Part shown: piece by piece, positions 9,296-20,890 of the stretch
How the letters are laid out: each line of letters opens with the position of its first letter
Position numbering within the stretch: position 1 is the stretch's first letter
Source: Hydractinia symbiolongicarpus
Lineage: Eukaryota; Cnidaria; Hydrozoa; Anthoathecata; Hydractiniidae
Assembly (NCBI RefSeq): GCF_029227915.1
Contig: NC_079876.1
Location: forward strand, 31,841,828 to 31,905,827
DNA: 64,000 nucleotides
Reading direction: 5' to 3'
Made by a program: the position numbers and the translations under genes
The notes under the pieces: generated by a model
Told to the model about the DNA's origin: nothing
The model's input: the letters and a program-made list of their open reading frames with translations, nothing else
The model's database searches: none

Positions 9296-10395
9296 ATCAA
9301 TTCTATCACATGGCAAAGGTCTGTACGTTGTGATAGACACTTGACCAGATCAAAAAGAATGTTTGAAGATTCGCTGCGAGTAGGGTTCGAACCTACGCGG
9401 GAAGATCCCATTAGATTTCAAGTCTAACGCCTTAACCACTCGGCCATCGCAGCAGAAATTGCTGGGTAACCAGAATAATTCACCAGCTCACCACTCAGGT
9501 GCCGAAGAGGACAAAAAGCCAACTAGTAGGGGACACCCGGGTTTGAACCAGGGACCTCTCGATCTGCAGTCGAATGCTCTACCACTGAGCTATATCCCCA
9601 GCCAAGGACGGAATCCACGCACAGGGTATATAACATCAACGCGTGAGAGAGCAACTTAACTTAAATAATGTACACTTCCCGCACCGGGAATCGAACCCGG
9701 GCCGCCTGGGTGAAAACCAGAAATCCTAACCACTAGACCATGCGGGACACATTCGCACCACTAAGTAATTTAGATGTCATGCTTTTTCTGACAATTTGAA
9801 CTAGCTCTGTCTTTCTGTTCGTGTCAAAAACACCTTTTTGCGTCCGCTGCGAGTAGGATTCGAACCTACGCGGGAAGATCCCATTTGATTTCTAGTCAAA
9901 CGCCTTAACCACTCGGCCATCGCAGCCTATTTATATGGCCATTGCCACAAGGCCGACCAGAAAGCACAACATTACTGCTAAAGGCACTGCCCGGATTTGA
10001 ACCGGGGATCTCCTGTTTACTAGACAGGCGCTTTAACCGCTAAGCCACAGCGCCTGCCTGTTGGGAGATTTTGAAAATCTCAATATCACACGTCTGAAAT
10101 GCCGTTAAGGCTACTAACACATCGGGACGTGATACACTGTCACTCGGAAATTTTGGAAATGAGTAGTAACGCATTGGTGGTTCAGTGGTAGAATTCTCGC
10201 CTGCCACGCGGGAGACCGGGGTTCGATTCCCCGCCAATGCATCGTGTTTTACCTACACCAGAAAATACCCTCCGTAAAAAAGAAAGGAAGGAAAATAAAT
10301 AAAAAAACATAGCTGAGGAAAAGTGCTACGGCTGCTTGCATTCACCACCTCAAACCGCCCTGCTGGGCAGTGATAAAATGCCGAGACCCGGGATT

Positions 10396-10446
<51 letters not shown>

Positions 10447-10455
10447 TCGGCCATG
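9296..10455. repeat. Array unit 9 (type B, 1160 bp)
   Basis: Minus: Ser(TGA) 9372-9453, Cys 9528-9599, Glu 9676-9747, Ser(AGA) 9845-9926, Thr 9982-10054, Phe 10379-10451. Plus: Gly 10171-10241. Glu T6 broken at 9666, as in unit 4. Confidence 0.95.
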
Positions 10456-11533
10456 ATCAATTCTATCACATGGCAAAGGTCTGTACGTTGTGATAGACAC
10501 TTGACCAAATCAAAAAGAATGTTTGAAGATTCGCTGCGAGTAGGGTTCGAACCTACGCGGGAAGATCCCATTAGATTTCAAGTCTAACGCCTTAACCACT
10601 CGGCCATCACAGCAGAAATTGCTGGGTAACCAGAATAATTCACCAGCTCACCACTCAGGTGCCGAAGAGGACAAAAAGCCAACTAGTAGGGGACACCCGG
10701 GTTTGAACCAGGGACCTCTCGATCTGCAGTCGAATGCTCTACCACTGAGCTATATCCCCAGCCAAGGACGGAATCCACGCACAGGGTATATAACATCAAC
10801 GCGTGAGAGAGCAACTTAACTTAAATAATGTACACTTCCCGCACCGGGAATCGAACCCGGGCCGCCTGGGTGAAAACCAGAAATCCTAACCACTAGACCA
10901 TGCGGGACACATTCGCACCACTAAGTAATTTAGATGTCATGCTTTTTCTGACAATTTGAACTAGCTCTGTCTTTCTGTTCGTGTCAAAAACACCTTTTGG
11001 CGTCCGCTGCGAGTAGGATTCGAACCTACGCGGGAAGATCCCATTTGATTTCTAGTCAAACGCCTTAACCACTCGGCCATCGCCACAAGGCCGACCAGAA
11101 AGCACAACATTACTGCTAAAGGCACTGCCCGGATTTGAACCGGGGATCTCCTGTTTACTAGACAGGCGCTTTAACCGCTAAGCCACAGCGCCTGCCTGTT
11201 GGGAGATTTTGAAAATCTCTATATCACACGTCTGAAATGCCGTTAAGGCTACTAACACATCGGGACGTGATACACTGTCACTCGGAAATTTTGGAAATGA
11301 GTAGTAACGCATTGGTGGTTCAGTGGTAGAATTCTCGCCTGCCACGCGGGAGACCGGGGTTCGATTCCCCGCCAATGCATCGTGTTTTACCTACACCAGA
11401 AAATACCCTCCGTAAAAAAGAAAGGAAGGAAAATAAATAAAAAAACATAGCTGAGGAAAAGTGCTACGGCTGCTTGCATTCACCACCTCAAACCGCCCTG
11501 CTGGGCAGTGATAAAATGCCGAGACCCGGGATT

Positions 11534-11584
<51 letters not shown>

Positions 11585-11593
11585 TCGGCCATG
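10456..11593. repeat. Array unit 10 (deleted type B, 1138 bp)
   Basis: Minus: Ser(TGA) 10532-10613, Cys 10688-10759, Glu 10836-10907, Ser(AGA) 11005-11086 altered, Thr 11120-11192, Phe 11517-11589. Plus: Gly 11309-11379. A 22-bp deletion relative to type B fuses the Ser(AGA) 5' end to spacer. Glu T6 broken at 10826. Ser(TGA) acceptor variant at 10609. Confidence 0.95.
11005..11086 (-). pseudogene. tRNA-Ser(AGA) of unit 10 with replaced 5' end
   Basis: A 22-bp deletion joins the tRNA at 11082/11083 to spacer sequence. By luck the new acceptor 5' strand, GTGGCGA, still pairs at six of seven positions with TCGCAGC (one U-G, one G-A mismatch at pair 3). Body, anticodon and B box are intact, and the native upstream flank is gone. 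It could still be transcribed, but 5' processing and folding are doubtful. Confidence 0.6.
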
Positions 11594-12696
11594 ATCAATT
11601 CTATCACATGGCAAAGGTCTGTACGTTGTGATAGACACTTGACCAAATCAAAAAGAATGTTTGAAGATTCGCTGCGAGTAGGGTTCGAACCTACGCGGGA
11701 AGATCCCATTAGATTTCAAGTCTAACGCCTTAACCACTCGGCCATCGCAGCAGAAATTGCTGGGTAACCAGAATAATTCACCAGCTCACCACTCAGGTGC
11801 CGAAGAGGACAAAAAGCCAACTAGTAGGGGACACCCGGGTTTGAACCAGGGACCTCTCGATCTGCAGTCGAATGCTCTACCACTGAGCTATATCCCCAGC
11901 CAAGGACGGAATCCACGCACAGGGTATATAACATCAACGCGTGAGAGAGCAACTTAACTTAAAAAATGTACACTTCCCGCACCGGGAATCGAACCCGGGC
12001 CGCCTGGGTGAAAACCAGAAATCCTAACCACTAGACCATGCGGGACACATTCGCACCACTAAGTAATTTAGATGTCATGCTTTTTCTGACAATTTGAACT
12101 AGCTCTGTCTTTCTGTTCGTGTCAAAAACACCTTTTTGCGTCCGCTGCGAGTAGGATTCGAACCTACGGGGGAAGATCCCATTTGATTTCTAGTCAAACG
12201 CCTTAACTACTCGGCCATCGCAGCCTGACAAACCGCTGGCCATTGCCACAAGGCCGACCAGAAAGCACAACATTACTGCTAAAGGCACTGCCCGGATTTG
12301 AACCGGGGATCTCCTGTTTACTAGACAGGCGCTTTAACCGCTAAGCCACAGCGCCTGCCTGTTGGGAGATTTTGAAAATCTCAATATCACACGTCTGAAA
12401 TGCCGTTAAGGCTACTAACACACCGGGACGTGATACACTGTCACTCGGAAATTTTGGAAATGAGTAGTAACGCATTGGTGGTTCAGTGGTAGAATTCTCG
12501 CCTGCCACGCTGGAGACCGGGGTTCGATTCCCCGCCAATGCATCGTGTTTTACCTACACCAGAAAATACCCTCCGTAAAAAAGAAAGGAAGGAAAATAAA
12601 TAAAAAAACATAGCTGAGGAAAAGTGCTACGGCTGCTTGCATTCACCACCTCAAACCGCCCTGCTGGGCAGTGATAAAATGCCGAGACCCGGGATT

Positions 12697-12747
<51 letters not shown>

Positions 12748-12756
12748 TCGGCCATG
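11594..12756. repeat. Array unit 11 (type A)
   Basis: Minus: Ser(TGA) 11670-11751, Cys 11826-11897, Glu 11974-12045, Ser(AGA) 12143-12224, Thr 12283-12355, Phe 12680-12752. Plus: Gly 12472-12542. Ser(AGA) lost conserved G18 (12208) and has another change at 12169. Gly has an anticodon-stem mismatch (T at 12511). Confidence 0.95.
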
Positions 12757-13856
12757 ATCAATTCTATCACATGGCAAAGGTCTGTACGTTGTGATAGACA
12801 CTTGACCAAATCAAAAAGAATGTTTGAAGATTCGCTGCGAGTAGGGTTCGAACCTACGCGGGAAGATCCCATTAGATTTCAAGTCTAACGCCTTAACCAC
12901 TCGGCCATCGCAGCAGAAATTGCTGGGTAACCAGAATAATTCACCAGCTCACCACTCAGGTGCCGAAGAGGACAAAAAGCCAACTAGTAGGGGACACCCG
13001 GGTTTGAACCAGGGACCTCTCGATCTGCAGTCGAATGCTCTACCACTGAGCTATATCCCCAGCCAAGGACGGAATCCACGCACAGGGTATATTACATCAA
13101 CGCGTGAGAGAGCAACTTAACTTAAAAAATGTACACTTCCCGCACCGGGAATCGAACCCGGGCCGCCTGGGTGAAAACCAGAAATCCTAACCACTAGACC
13201 ATGCGGGACACATTCGCACCACTAAGTAATTTAGATGTCATGCTTTTTCTGACAATTTGAACTAGCTCTGTCTTTCTGTTCGTGTCAAAAACACCTTTTT
13301 GCGTCCGCTGCGAGTAGGATTCGAACCTACGCGGGAAGATCCCATTTGATTTCTAGTCAAACGCCTTAACCACTCGGCCATCGCAGCCTATTTATATGGC
13401 CATTGCCACAAGGCCGACCAGAAAGCACAACATTACTGCTAAAGGCACTGCCCGGATTTGAACCGGGGATCTCCTGTTTACTAGACAGGCGCTTTAACCG
13501 CTAAGCCACAGCGCCTGCCTGTTGGGAGATTTTGAAAATCTCAATATCACACGTCTGAAATGCCGTTAAGGCTACTAACACATCGGGACGTGATACACTG
13601 TCACTCGGAAATTTTGGAAATGAGTAGTAACGCATTGGTGGTTCAGTGGTAGAATTCTCGCCTGCCACGCGGGAGACCGGGGTTCGATTCCCCGCCAATG
13701 CATCGTGTTTTACCTACACCAGAAAATACCCTCCGTAAAAAAGAAAGGAAGGAAAATAAATAAAAAAACATAGCTGAGGAAAAGTGCTACGGCTGCTTGC
13801 ATTCACCACCTCAAACCGCCCTGCTGGGCAGTGATAAAATGCCGAGACCCGGGATT

Positions 13857-13907
<51 letters not shown>

Positions 13908-13916
13908 TCGGCCATG
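12757..13916. repeat. Array unit 12 (type B, 1160 bp)
   Basis: Minus: Ser(TGA) 12833-12914, Cys 12989-13060, Glu 13137-13208, Ser(AGA) 13306-13387, Thr 13443-13515, Phe 13840-13912. Plus: Gly 13632-13702. The TATA-like box upstream of Cys is altered near 13090. Confidence 0.95.
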
Positions 13917-15016
13917 ATCAATTCTATCACATGGCAAAGGTCTGTACGTTGTGATAGACACTTGACCAAATCAAAAAGAATGTTTGAAGATTCGCTGCGA
14001 GTAGGGTTCGAACCTACGCGGGAAGATCCCATTAGATTTCAAGTCTAACGCCTTAACCACTCGGCCATCGCAGCAGAAATTGCTGGGTAACCAGAATAAT
14101 TCACCAGCTCACCACTCAGGTGCCGAAGAGGACAAAAAGCCAACTAGTAGGGGACACCCGGGTTTGAACCAGGGACCTCTCGATCTGCAGTCGAATGCTC
14201 TACCACTGAGCTATATCCCCAGCCAAGGACGGAATCCACGCACAGGGTATATAACATCAACGCGTGAGAGAGCAACTTAACTTAAATAATGTACACTTCC
14301 CGCACCGGGAATCGAACCCGGGCCGCCTGGGTGAAAACCAGAAATCCTAACCACTAGACCATGCGGGACACATTCGCACCACTAAGTAATTTAGATGTCA
14401 TCCTTTTTCTGACAATTTGAACTAGCTCTGTCTTTCTGTTCGTGTCAAAAACACCTTTTTGCGTCCGCTGCGAGTAGGATTCGAACCTACGCGGGAAGAT
14501 CCCATTTGATTTCTAGTCAAACGCCTTAACCACTCGGCCATCGCAGCCTATTTATATGGCCATTGCCACAAGGCCGACCAGAAAGCACAACATTACTGCT
14601 AAAGGCACTGCCCGGATTTGAACCGGGGATCTCCTGTTTACTAGACAGGCGCTTTAACCGCTAAGCCACAGCGCCTGCCTGTTGGGAGATTTTGAAAATC
14701 TCAATATCACACGTCTGAAATGCCGTTAAGGCTACTAACACATCGGGACGTGATACACTGTCACTCGGAAATTTTGGAAATGAGTAGTAACGCATTGGTG
14801 GTTCAGTGGTAGAATTCTCGCCTGCCACGCGGGAGACCGGGGTTCGATTCCCCGCCAATGCATCGTGTTTTACCTACACCAGAAAATACCCTCCGTAAAA
14901 AAGAAAGGAAGGAAAATAAATAAAAAAACATAGCTGAGGAAAAGTGCTACGGCTGCTTGCATTCACCACCTCAAACCGCCCTGCTGGGCAGTGATAAAAT
15001 GCCGAGACCCGGGATT

Positions 15017-15067
<51 letters not shown>

Positions 15068-15076
15068 TCGGCCATG
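13917..15076. repeat. Array unit 13 (type B, 1160 bp)
   Basis: Minus: Ser(TGA) 13993-14074, Cys 14149-14220, Glu 14297-14368, Ser(AGA) 14466-14547, Thr 14603-14675, Phe 15000-15072. Plus: Gly 14792-14862. Glu T6 broken at 14287. The last type B unit in the window. Confidence 0.95.
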
Positions 15077-15456
15077 ATCAATTCTATCACATGGCAAAGG
15101 TCTGTACGTTGTGATAGACACTTGACCAAATCAAAAAGAATGTTTGAAGATTCGCTGCGAGTAGGGTTCGAACCTACGCGGGAAGATCCCATTAGATTTC
15201 AAGTCTAACGCCTTAACCACTCGGCCATCGCAGCAGAAATTGCTGGGTAACCAGAATAATTCACCAGCTCACCACTCAGGTGCCGAAGAGGACAAAAAGC
15301 CAACTAGTAGGGGACACCCGGGTTTGAACCAGGGACCTCTCGATCTGCAGTCGAATGCTCTACCACTGAGCTATATCCCCAGCCAAGGACGGAATCCACG
15401 CACAGGGTATATAACATCAACGCGTGAGAGAGCAACTTAACTTAAAAAATGTACAC

Positions 15457-15527
15457 TTCCCGCACGGGAATCAAACCCGGCCCGCCTGGGTGAAAACCAG
15501 AAATCCTAACCACTAGACCATGCGGGA
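15457..15527 (-). pseudogene. Degenerate tRNA-Glu of unit 14
   Basis: Three changes: one C lost from the CACCGGG stretch (gene is 71 nt), B-box C56 changed to T (A at 15473), and a T-stem base changed near 15481. The T arm can no longer form properly. Confidence 0.75.
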
Positions 15528-15953
15528 CACATTCGCACCACTAAGTAATTTAGATGTCATGCTTTTTCTGACAATTTGAACTAGCTCTGTCTTTCTGTTC
15601 GTGTCAAAAACACCTTTTTGCGTCCGCTGCGAGTAGGATTCGAACCTACGCGGGAAGATCCCATTTGATTTCTAGTCAAACGCCTTAACCACTCGGCCAT
15701 CGCAGCCTGACAAACCGCTGGCCATTGCCACAAGGCCGACCAGAAAGCACAACATTACTGCTAAAGGCACTGCCCGGATTTGAACCGGGGATCTCCTGTT
15801 TACTAGACAGGCGCTTTAACCGCTAAGCCACAGCGCCTGCCTGTTGGGAGATTTTGAAAATCTCAATATCACACGTCTGAAATGCCGTTAAGGCTACTAA
15901 CACACCGGGACGTGATACACTGTCACTCGGAAATTTTGGAAATGAGTAGTAAC

Positions 15954-16024
15954 GCATTGGTGGTTCAGTGGTAGAATTCTCGCCCGCCACGCGGGAGACC
16001 GGGGTTCGATTCCCCGCCAATGCA
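15954..16024 (+). tRNA. tRNA-Gly of unit 14 with U33C
   Basis: C at 15985 replaces the near-universal U33 just 5' of the anticodon, so the loop is CCGCCAC. U33 makes the U-turn needed for ribosomal decoding; elongators without it are rare. All else is standard. Confidence 0.8.
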
Positions 16025-16178
16025 TCGTGTTTTACCTACACCAGAAAATACCCTCCGTAAAAAAGAAAGGAAGGAAAATAAATAAAAAAACATAGCTGAG
16101 GAAAAGTGCTACGGCTGCTTGCATTCACCACCTCAAACCGCCCTGCTGGGCAGTGATAAAATGCCGAGACCCGGGATT

Positions 16179-16225
<47 letters not shown>

Positions 16226-16238
16226 CATCTCGGCCATG

Positions 16239-17341
16239 ATCAATTCTATCACATGGCAAAGGTCTGTACGTTGTGATAGACACTTGACCAAATTAAAAAG
16301 AATGTTTGAAGATTCGCTGCGAGTAGGGTTCGAACCTACGCAGGAAGATCCCATTAGATTTCAAGTCTAACGCCTTAACCACTCGGCCATCGCAGCAGAA
16401 ATTGCTGGGTAACCAGAATAATTCACCAGCTCACCACTCAGGTGCCGAAGAGGACAAAAAGCCAACTAGTAGGGGACACCCGGGTTTGAACCAGGGACCT
16501 CTCGATCTGCAGTCGAATGCTCTACCACTGAGCTATATCCCCAGCCAAGGACGGAATCCACGCACAGGGTATATAACATCAACGCGTGAGAGAGCAACTT
16601 AACTTAAAAAATGTACACTTCCCGCACCGGGAATCGAACCCGGGCCGCCTGGGTGAAAACCAGAAATCCTAACCACTAGACCATGCGGGACACATTCGCA
16701 CCACTAAGTAATTTAGATGTCATGCTATTTCTGACAATTTGAACTAGCTCTGTCTTTCTGTTCGTGTCAAAAACACCTTTTTGCGTCCGCTGCGAGTAGG
16801 ATTCGAACCTACGCGGGAAGATCCCATTTGATTTCTAGTCAAACGCCTTAACCACTCGGCCATCGCAGCCTGACAAACCGCTGGCCATTGCCACAAGGCC
16901 GACCAGAAAGCACAACATTACTGCTAAAGGCACTGCCCGGATTTGAACCGGGGATCTCCTGTTTACTAGACAGGCGCTTTAACCGCTAAGCCACAGCGCC
17001 TGCCTGTTGGGAGATTTTGAAAATCTCAATATCACACGTCTGAAATGCCGTTAAGGCTACTAACACACCGGGACGTGATACACTGTCACTCGGAAATTTT
17101 GGAAATGAGTAGTAACGCATTGGTGGTTCAGTGGTAGAATTCTCGCCTGCCACGCGGGAGACCGGGGTTCGATTCCCCGCCAATGCATCGTGTTTTACCT
17201 ACACCAGAAAATACCCTCCGTAAAAAAGAAAGGAAGGAAAATAAATAAAAAAACATAGCTGAGGAAAAGTGCTACGGCTGCTTGCATTCACCACCTCAAA
17301 CCGCCCTGCTGGGCAGTGATAAAATGCCGAGACCCGGGATT

Positions 17342-17388
<47 letters not shown>

Positions 17389-17401
17389 CATCTCGGCCAT
17401 G
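16239..17401. repeat. Array unit 15 (type A)
   Basis: Minus: Ser(TGA) 16315-16396, Cys 16471-16542, Glu 16619-16690, Ser(AGA) 16788-16869, Thr 16928-17000, Phe 17325-17397. Plus: Gly 17117-17187. Variants in the Ser(TGA) T arm near 16341 and the spacer at 16726 repeat in unit 16, exactly 1163 bp on. Confidence 0.95.
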
Positions 17402-18504
17402 ATCAATTCTATCACATGGCAAAGGTCTGTACGTTGTGATAGACACTTGACCAAATTAAAAAGAATGTTTGAAGATTCGCTGCGAGTAGGGTTCGAACCT
17501 ACGCAGGAAGATCCCATTAGATTTCAAGTCTAACGCCTTAACCACTCGGCCATCGCAGCAGAAATTGCTGGGTAACCAGAATAATTCACCAGCTCACCAC
17601 TCAGGTGCCGAAGAGGACAAAAAGCCAACTAGTAGGGGACACCCGGGTTTGAACCAGGGACCTCTCGATCTGCAGTCGAATGCTCTACCACTGAGCTATA
17701 TCCCCAGCCAAGGACGGAATCCACGCACAGGGTATATAACATCAACGCGTGAGAGAGCAACTTAACTTAAAAAATGTACACTTCCCGCACCGGGAATCGA
17801 ACCCGGGCCGCCTGGGTGAAAACCAGAAATCCTAACCACTAGACCATGCGGGACACATTCGCACCACTAAGTAATTTAGATGTCATGCTATTTCTGACAA
17901 TTTGAACTAGCTCTGTCTTTCTGTTCGTGTCAAAAACACCTTTTTGCGTCCGCTGCGAGTAGGATTCGAACCTACGCGGGAAGATCCCATTTGATTTCTA
18001 GTCAAACGCCTTAACCACTCGGCCATCGCAGCCTGACAAACCGCTGGCCATTGCCACAAGGCCGACCAGAAAGCACAACATTACTGCTAAAGGCACTGCC
18101 CGGATTTGAACCGGGGATCTCCTGTTTACTAGACAGGCGCTTTAACCGCTAAGCCACAGCGCCTGCCTGTTGGGAGATTTTGAAAATCTTAATATCACAC
18201 GTCTGAAATGCCGTTAAGGCTACTAACACATCGGGACGTGATACACTGTCACTCGGAAATTTTGGAAATGAGTAGTAACGCATTGGTGGTTCAGTGGTAG
18301 AATTCTCGCCTGCCACGCGGGAGACCGGGGTTCGATTCCCCGCCAATGCATCGTGTTTTACCTACACCAGAAAATACCCTCCGTAAAAAAGAAAGGAAGG
18401 AAAATAAATAAAAAAACATAGCTGAGGAAAAGTGCTACGGCTGCTTGCATTCACCACCTCAAACCGCCCTGCTGGGCAGTGATAAAATGCCGAGACCCGG
18501 GATT

Positions 18505-18555
<51 letters not shown>

Positions 18556-18564
18556 TCGGCCATG
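17402..18564. repeat. Array unit 16 (type A)
   Basis: Minus: Ser(TGA) 17478-17559, Cys 17634-17705, Glu 17782-17853, Ser(AGA) 17951-18032, Thr 18091-18163, Phe 18488-18560. Plus: Gly 18280-18350. Type A Ser-Thr spacer but the type B base in the Thr-Gly spacer near 18230, so a mosaic. The palindrome is broken near 18190. Confidence 0.95.
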
Positions 18565-19667
18565 ATCAATTCTATCACATGGCAAAGGTCTGTACGTTGT
18601 GATAGACACTTGACCAGATCAAAAAGAATGTTTGAAGATTCGCTGCGAGTAGGGTTCGAACCTACGCGGGAAGATCCCATTAGATTTCAAGTCTAACGCC
18701 TTAACCACTCGGCCATCGCAGCAGAAATTGCTGGGTAACCAGAGTAATTCCCCAGCTCACCACTCAGGTGCCGAAGAGGACAAAAAGCCAACTAGTAGGG
18801 GACACCCGGGTTTGAACCAGGGACCTCTCGATCTGCAGTCGAATGCTCTACCACTGAGCTATATCCCCAGCCAAGGACGGAATCCACGCACAGGGTATAT
18901 AACATCAACGCGTGAGAGAGCAACTTAACTTAAAAAATGTACACTTCCAGCACCGGGAATCGAACCCGGGTCGCCTGGGTGAAAACCAGAAATCCTAACC
19001 ACTACACCATGCGGGACACATTCGCACCACTAAGTAATTTAGATGTCATGCTTTTTCTGACAATTTGAACTAGCTCTGTCTTTCTGTTCGTGTCAAAAAC
19101 ACCTTTTTGCGTCCGCTGCGAGTAGGATTCGAACCTACGCGGGAAGATCCCATTTGATTTCTAGTCAAACGCCTTAACCACTCGGCCATCGCAGCCTGAC
19201 AAACCGCTGGCCATTGCCACAAGGCCGACCAGAAAGCACAACATTACTGCTAAAGGCACTGCCCGGATTTGAACCGGGGATCTCCTGTTTACTAGACAGG
19301 CGCTTTAACCGCTAAGCCACAGCGCCTGCCTGTTGGGAGATTTTGAAAATCTCAATATCACACGTCTGAAATGCCGTTAAGGCTACTAACACACCGGGAC
19401 GTGATACACTGTCACTCGGAAATTTTGGAAATGAGTAGTAACGCATTGGTGGTTCAGTGGTAGAATTCTCGCCTGCCACGCGGGAGACCGGGGTTCGATT
19501 CCCCGCCAATGCATCGTGTTTTACCTACACCAGAAAATACCCTCCGTAAAAAAGAAAGGAAGGAAAATAAATAAAAAAACATAGCTGAGGAAAAGTGCTA
19601 CGGCTGCTTGCATTCACCACCTCAAACCGCCCTGGTGGGCAGTGATAAAATGCCGAGAGCCGGGATT

Positions 19668-19718
<51 letters not shown>

Positions 19719-19727
19719 TCGGCCATG
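18565..19727. repeat. Array unit 17 (type A)
   Basis: Minus: Ser(TGA) 18641-18722, Cys 18797-18868, Glu 18945-19016 (degenerate), Ser(AGA) 19114-19195, Thr 19254-19326, Phe 19651-19723 (C65 allele). Plus: Gly 19443-19513. Confidence 0.95.
18945..19016 (-). pseudogene. Degenerate tRNA-Glu of unit 17
   Basis: A at 18949 breaks acceptor pair 4-69, C at 19005 breaks D-stem pair 12-23, and a further base in the variable region differs. The anticodon TTC and B box are intact, so it may be transcribed but is unlikely to fold well. Confidence 0.6.
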
Positions 19728-20830
19728 ATCAATTCTATCACATGGCAAAGGTCTGTACGTTGTGATAGACACTTGACCAGATCAAAAAGAATGTTTGAAG
19801 ATTCGCTGCGAGTAGGATTCGAACCTACGCGGGAAGATCCCATTAGATTTCAAGTCTAACGCCTTAACCACTCGGCCATCGCAGCAGAAATTGCTGGGTA
19901 ACCAGAATAATTCACCAGCTCACCACTCAGGTGCCGAAGAGGACAAAAAGCCAACTAGTAGGGGACACCCGGGTTTGAACCAGGGACCTCTCGATCTGCA
20001 GTCGAATGCTCTACCACTGAGCTATATCCCCAGCCAAGGACGGAATCCACGCACAGGGTATATAACATCAACGCGTGAGAGAGCAACTTAACTTAAAAAA
20101 TGTACACTTCCCGCACCGGGAATCGAACCCGGGCCGCCTGGGTGAAAACCAGAAATCCTAACCACTAGACCATGCGGGACACATTCGCACCACTAAGTAA
20201 TTTAGATGTCATGCTTTTTCTGACAATTTGAACTAGCTCTGTCTTTCTGTTCGTGTCGAAAACACCTTTTTGCGTCCGCTGCGAGTAGGATTCGAACCTA
20301 CGCGGGAAGATCCCATTTGATTTCTAGTCAAACGCCTTAACCACTCGGCCATCGCAGCCTGACAAACCGCTGGCCATTGCCACAAGGCCGACCAGAAAGC
20401 ACAACATTACTGCTAAAGGCACTGCCCGGATTTGAACCGGGGATCTCCTGTTTACTAGACAGGCGCTTTAACCGCTAAGCCACAGCGCCTGCCTGTTGGG
20501 AGATTTTGAAAATCTCAATATCACACGTCTGAAATGCCGTTAAGGCTACTAACACACCGGGACGTGATACACTGTCACTCGGAAATTTTGGAAATGAGTA
20601 GTAACGCATTGGTGGTTCAGTGGTAGAATTCTCGCCTGCCACGCGGGAGACCGGGGTTCGATTCCCCGCCAATGCATCGTGTTTTACCTACACCAGAAAA
20701 TACCCTCCGTAAAAAAGAAAGGAAGGAAAATAAATAAAAAAACATAGCTGAGGAAAAGTGCTACGGCTGCTTGCATTCACCACCTCAAACCGCCCTGCTG
20801 GGCAGTGATAAAATGCCGAGACCCGGGATT

Positions 20831-20881
<51 letters not shown>

Positions 20882-20890
20882 TCGGCCATG
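19728..20890. repeat. Array unit 18 (type A)
   Basis: Minus: Ser(TGA) 19804-19885, Cys 19960-20031, Glu 20108-20179, Ser(AGA) 20277-20358, Thr 20417-20489, Phe 20814-20886. Plus: Gly 20606-20676. Its Ser(TGA) has the T-arm base otherwise typical of Ser(AGA), near 19819. G at 20258 is shared with units 19 and 23. Confidence 0.95.

Larger units (their letters stand above)
15077..16238. repeat. Array unit 14 (type A, 1162 bp)
   Basis: Minus: Ser(TGA) 15153-15234, Cys 15309-15380, Glu 15457-15527 (degenerate), Ser(AGA) 15625-15706, Thr 15765-15837, Phe 16162-16234. Plus: Gly 15954-16024 (U33C). Phe has A9G (16226), shared with unit 15. Confidence 0.95.
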
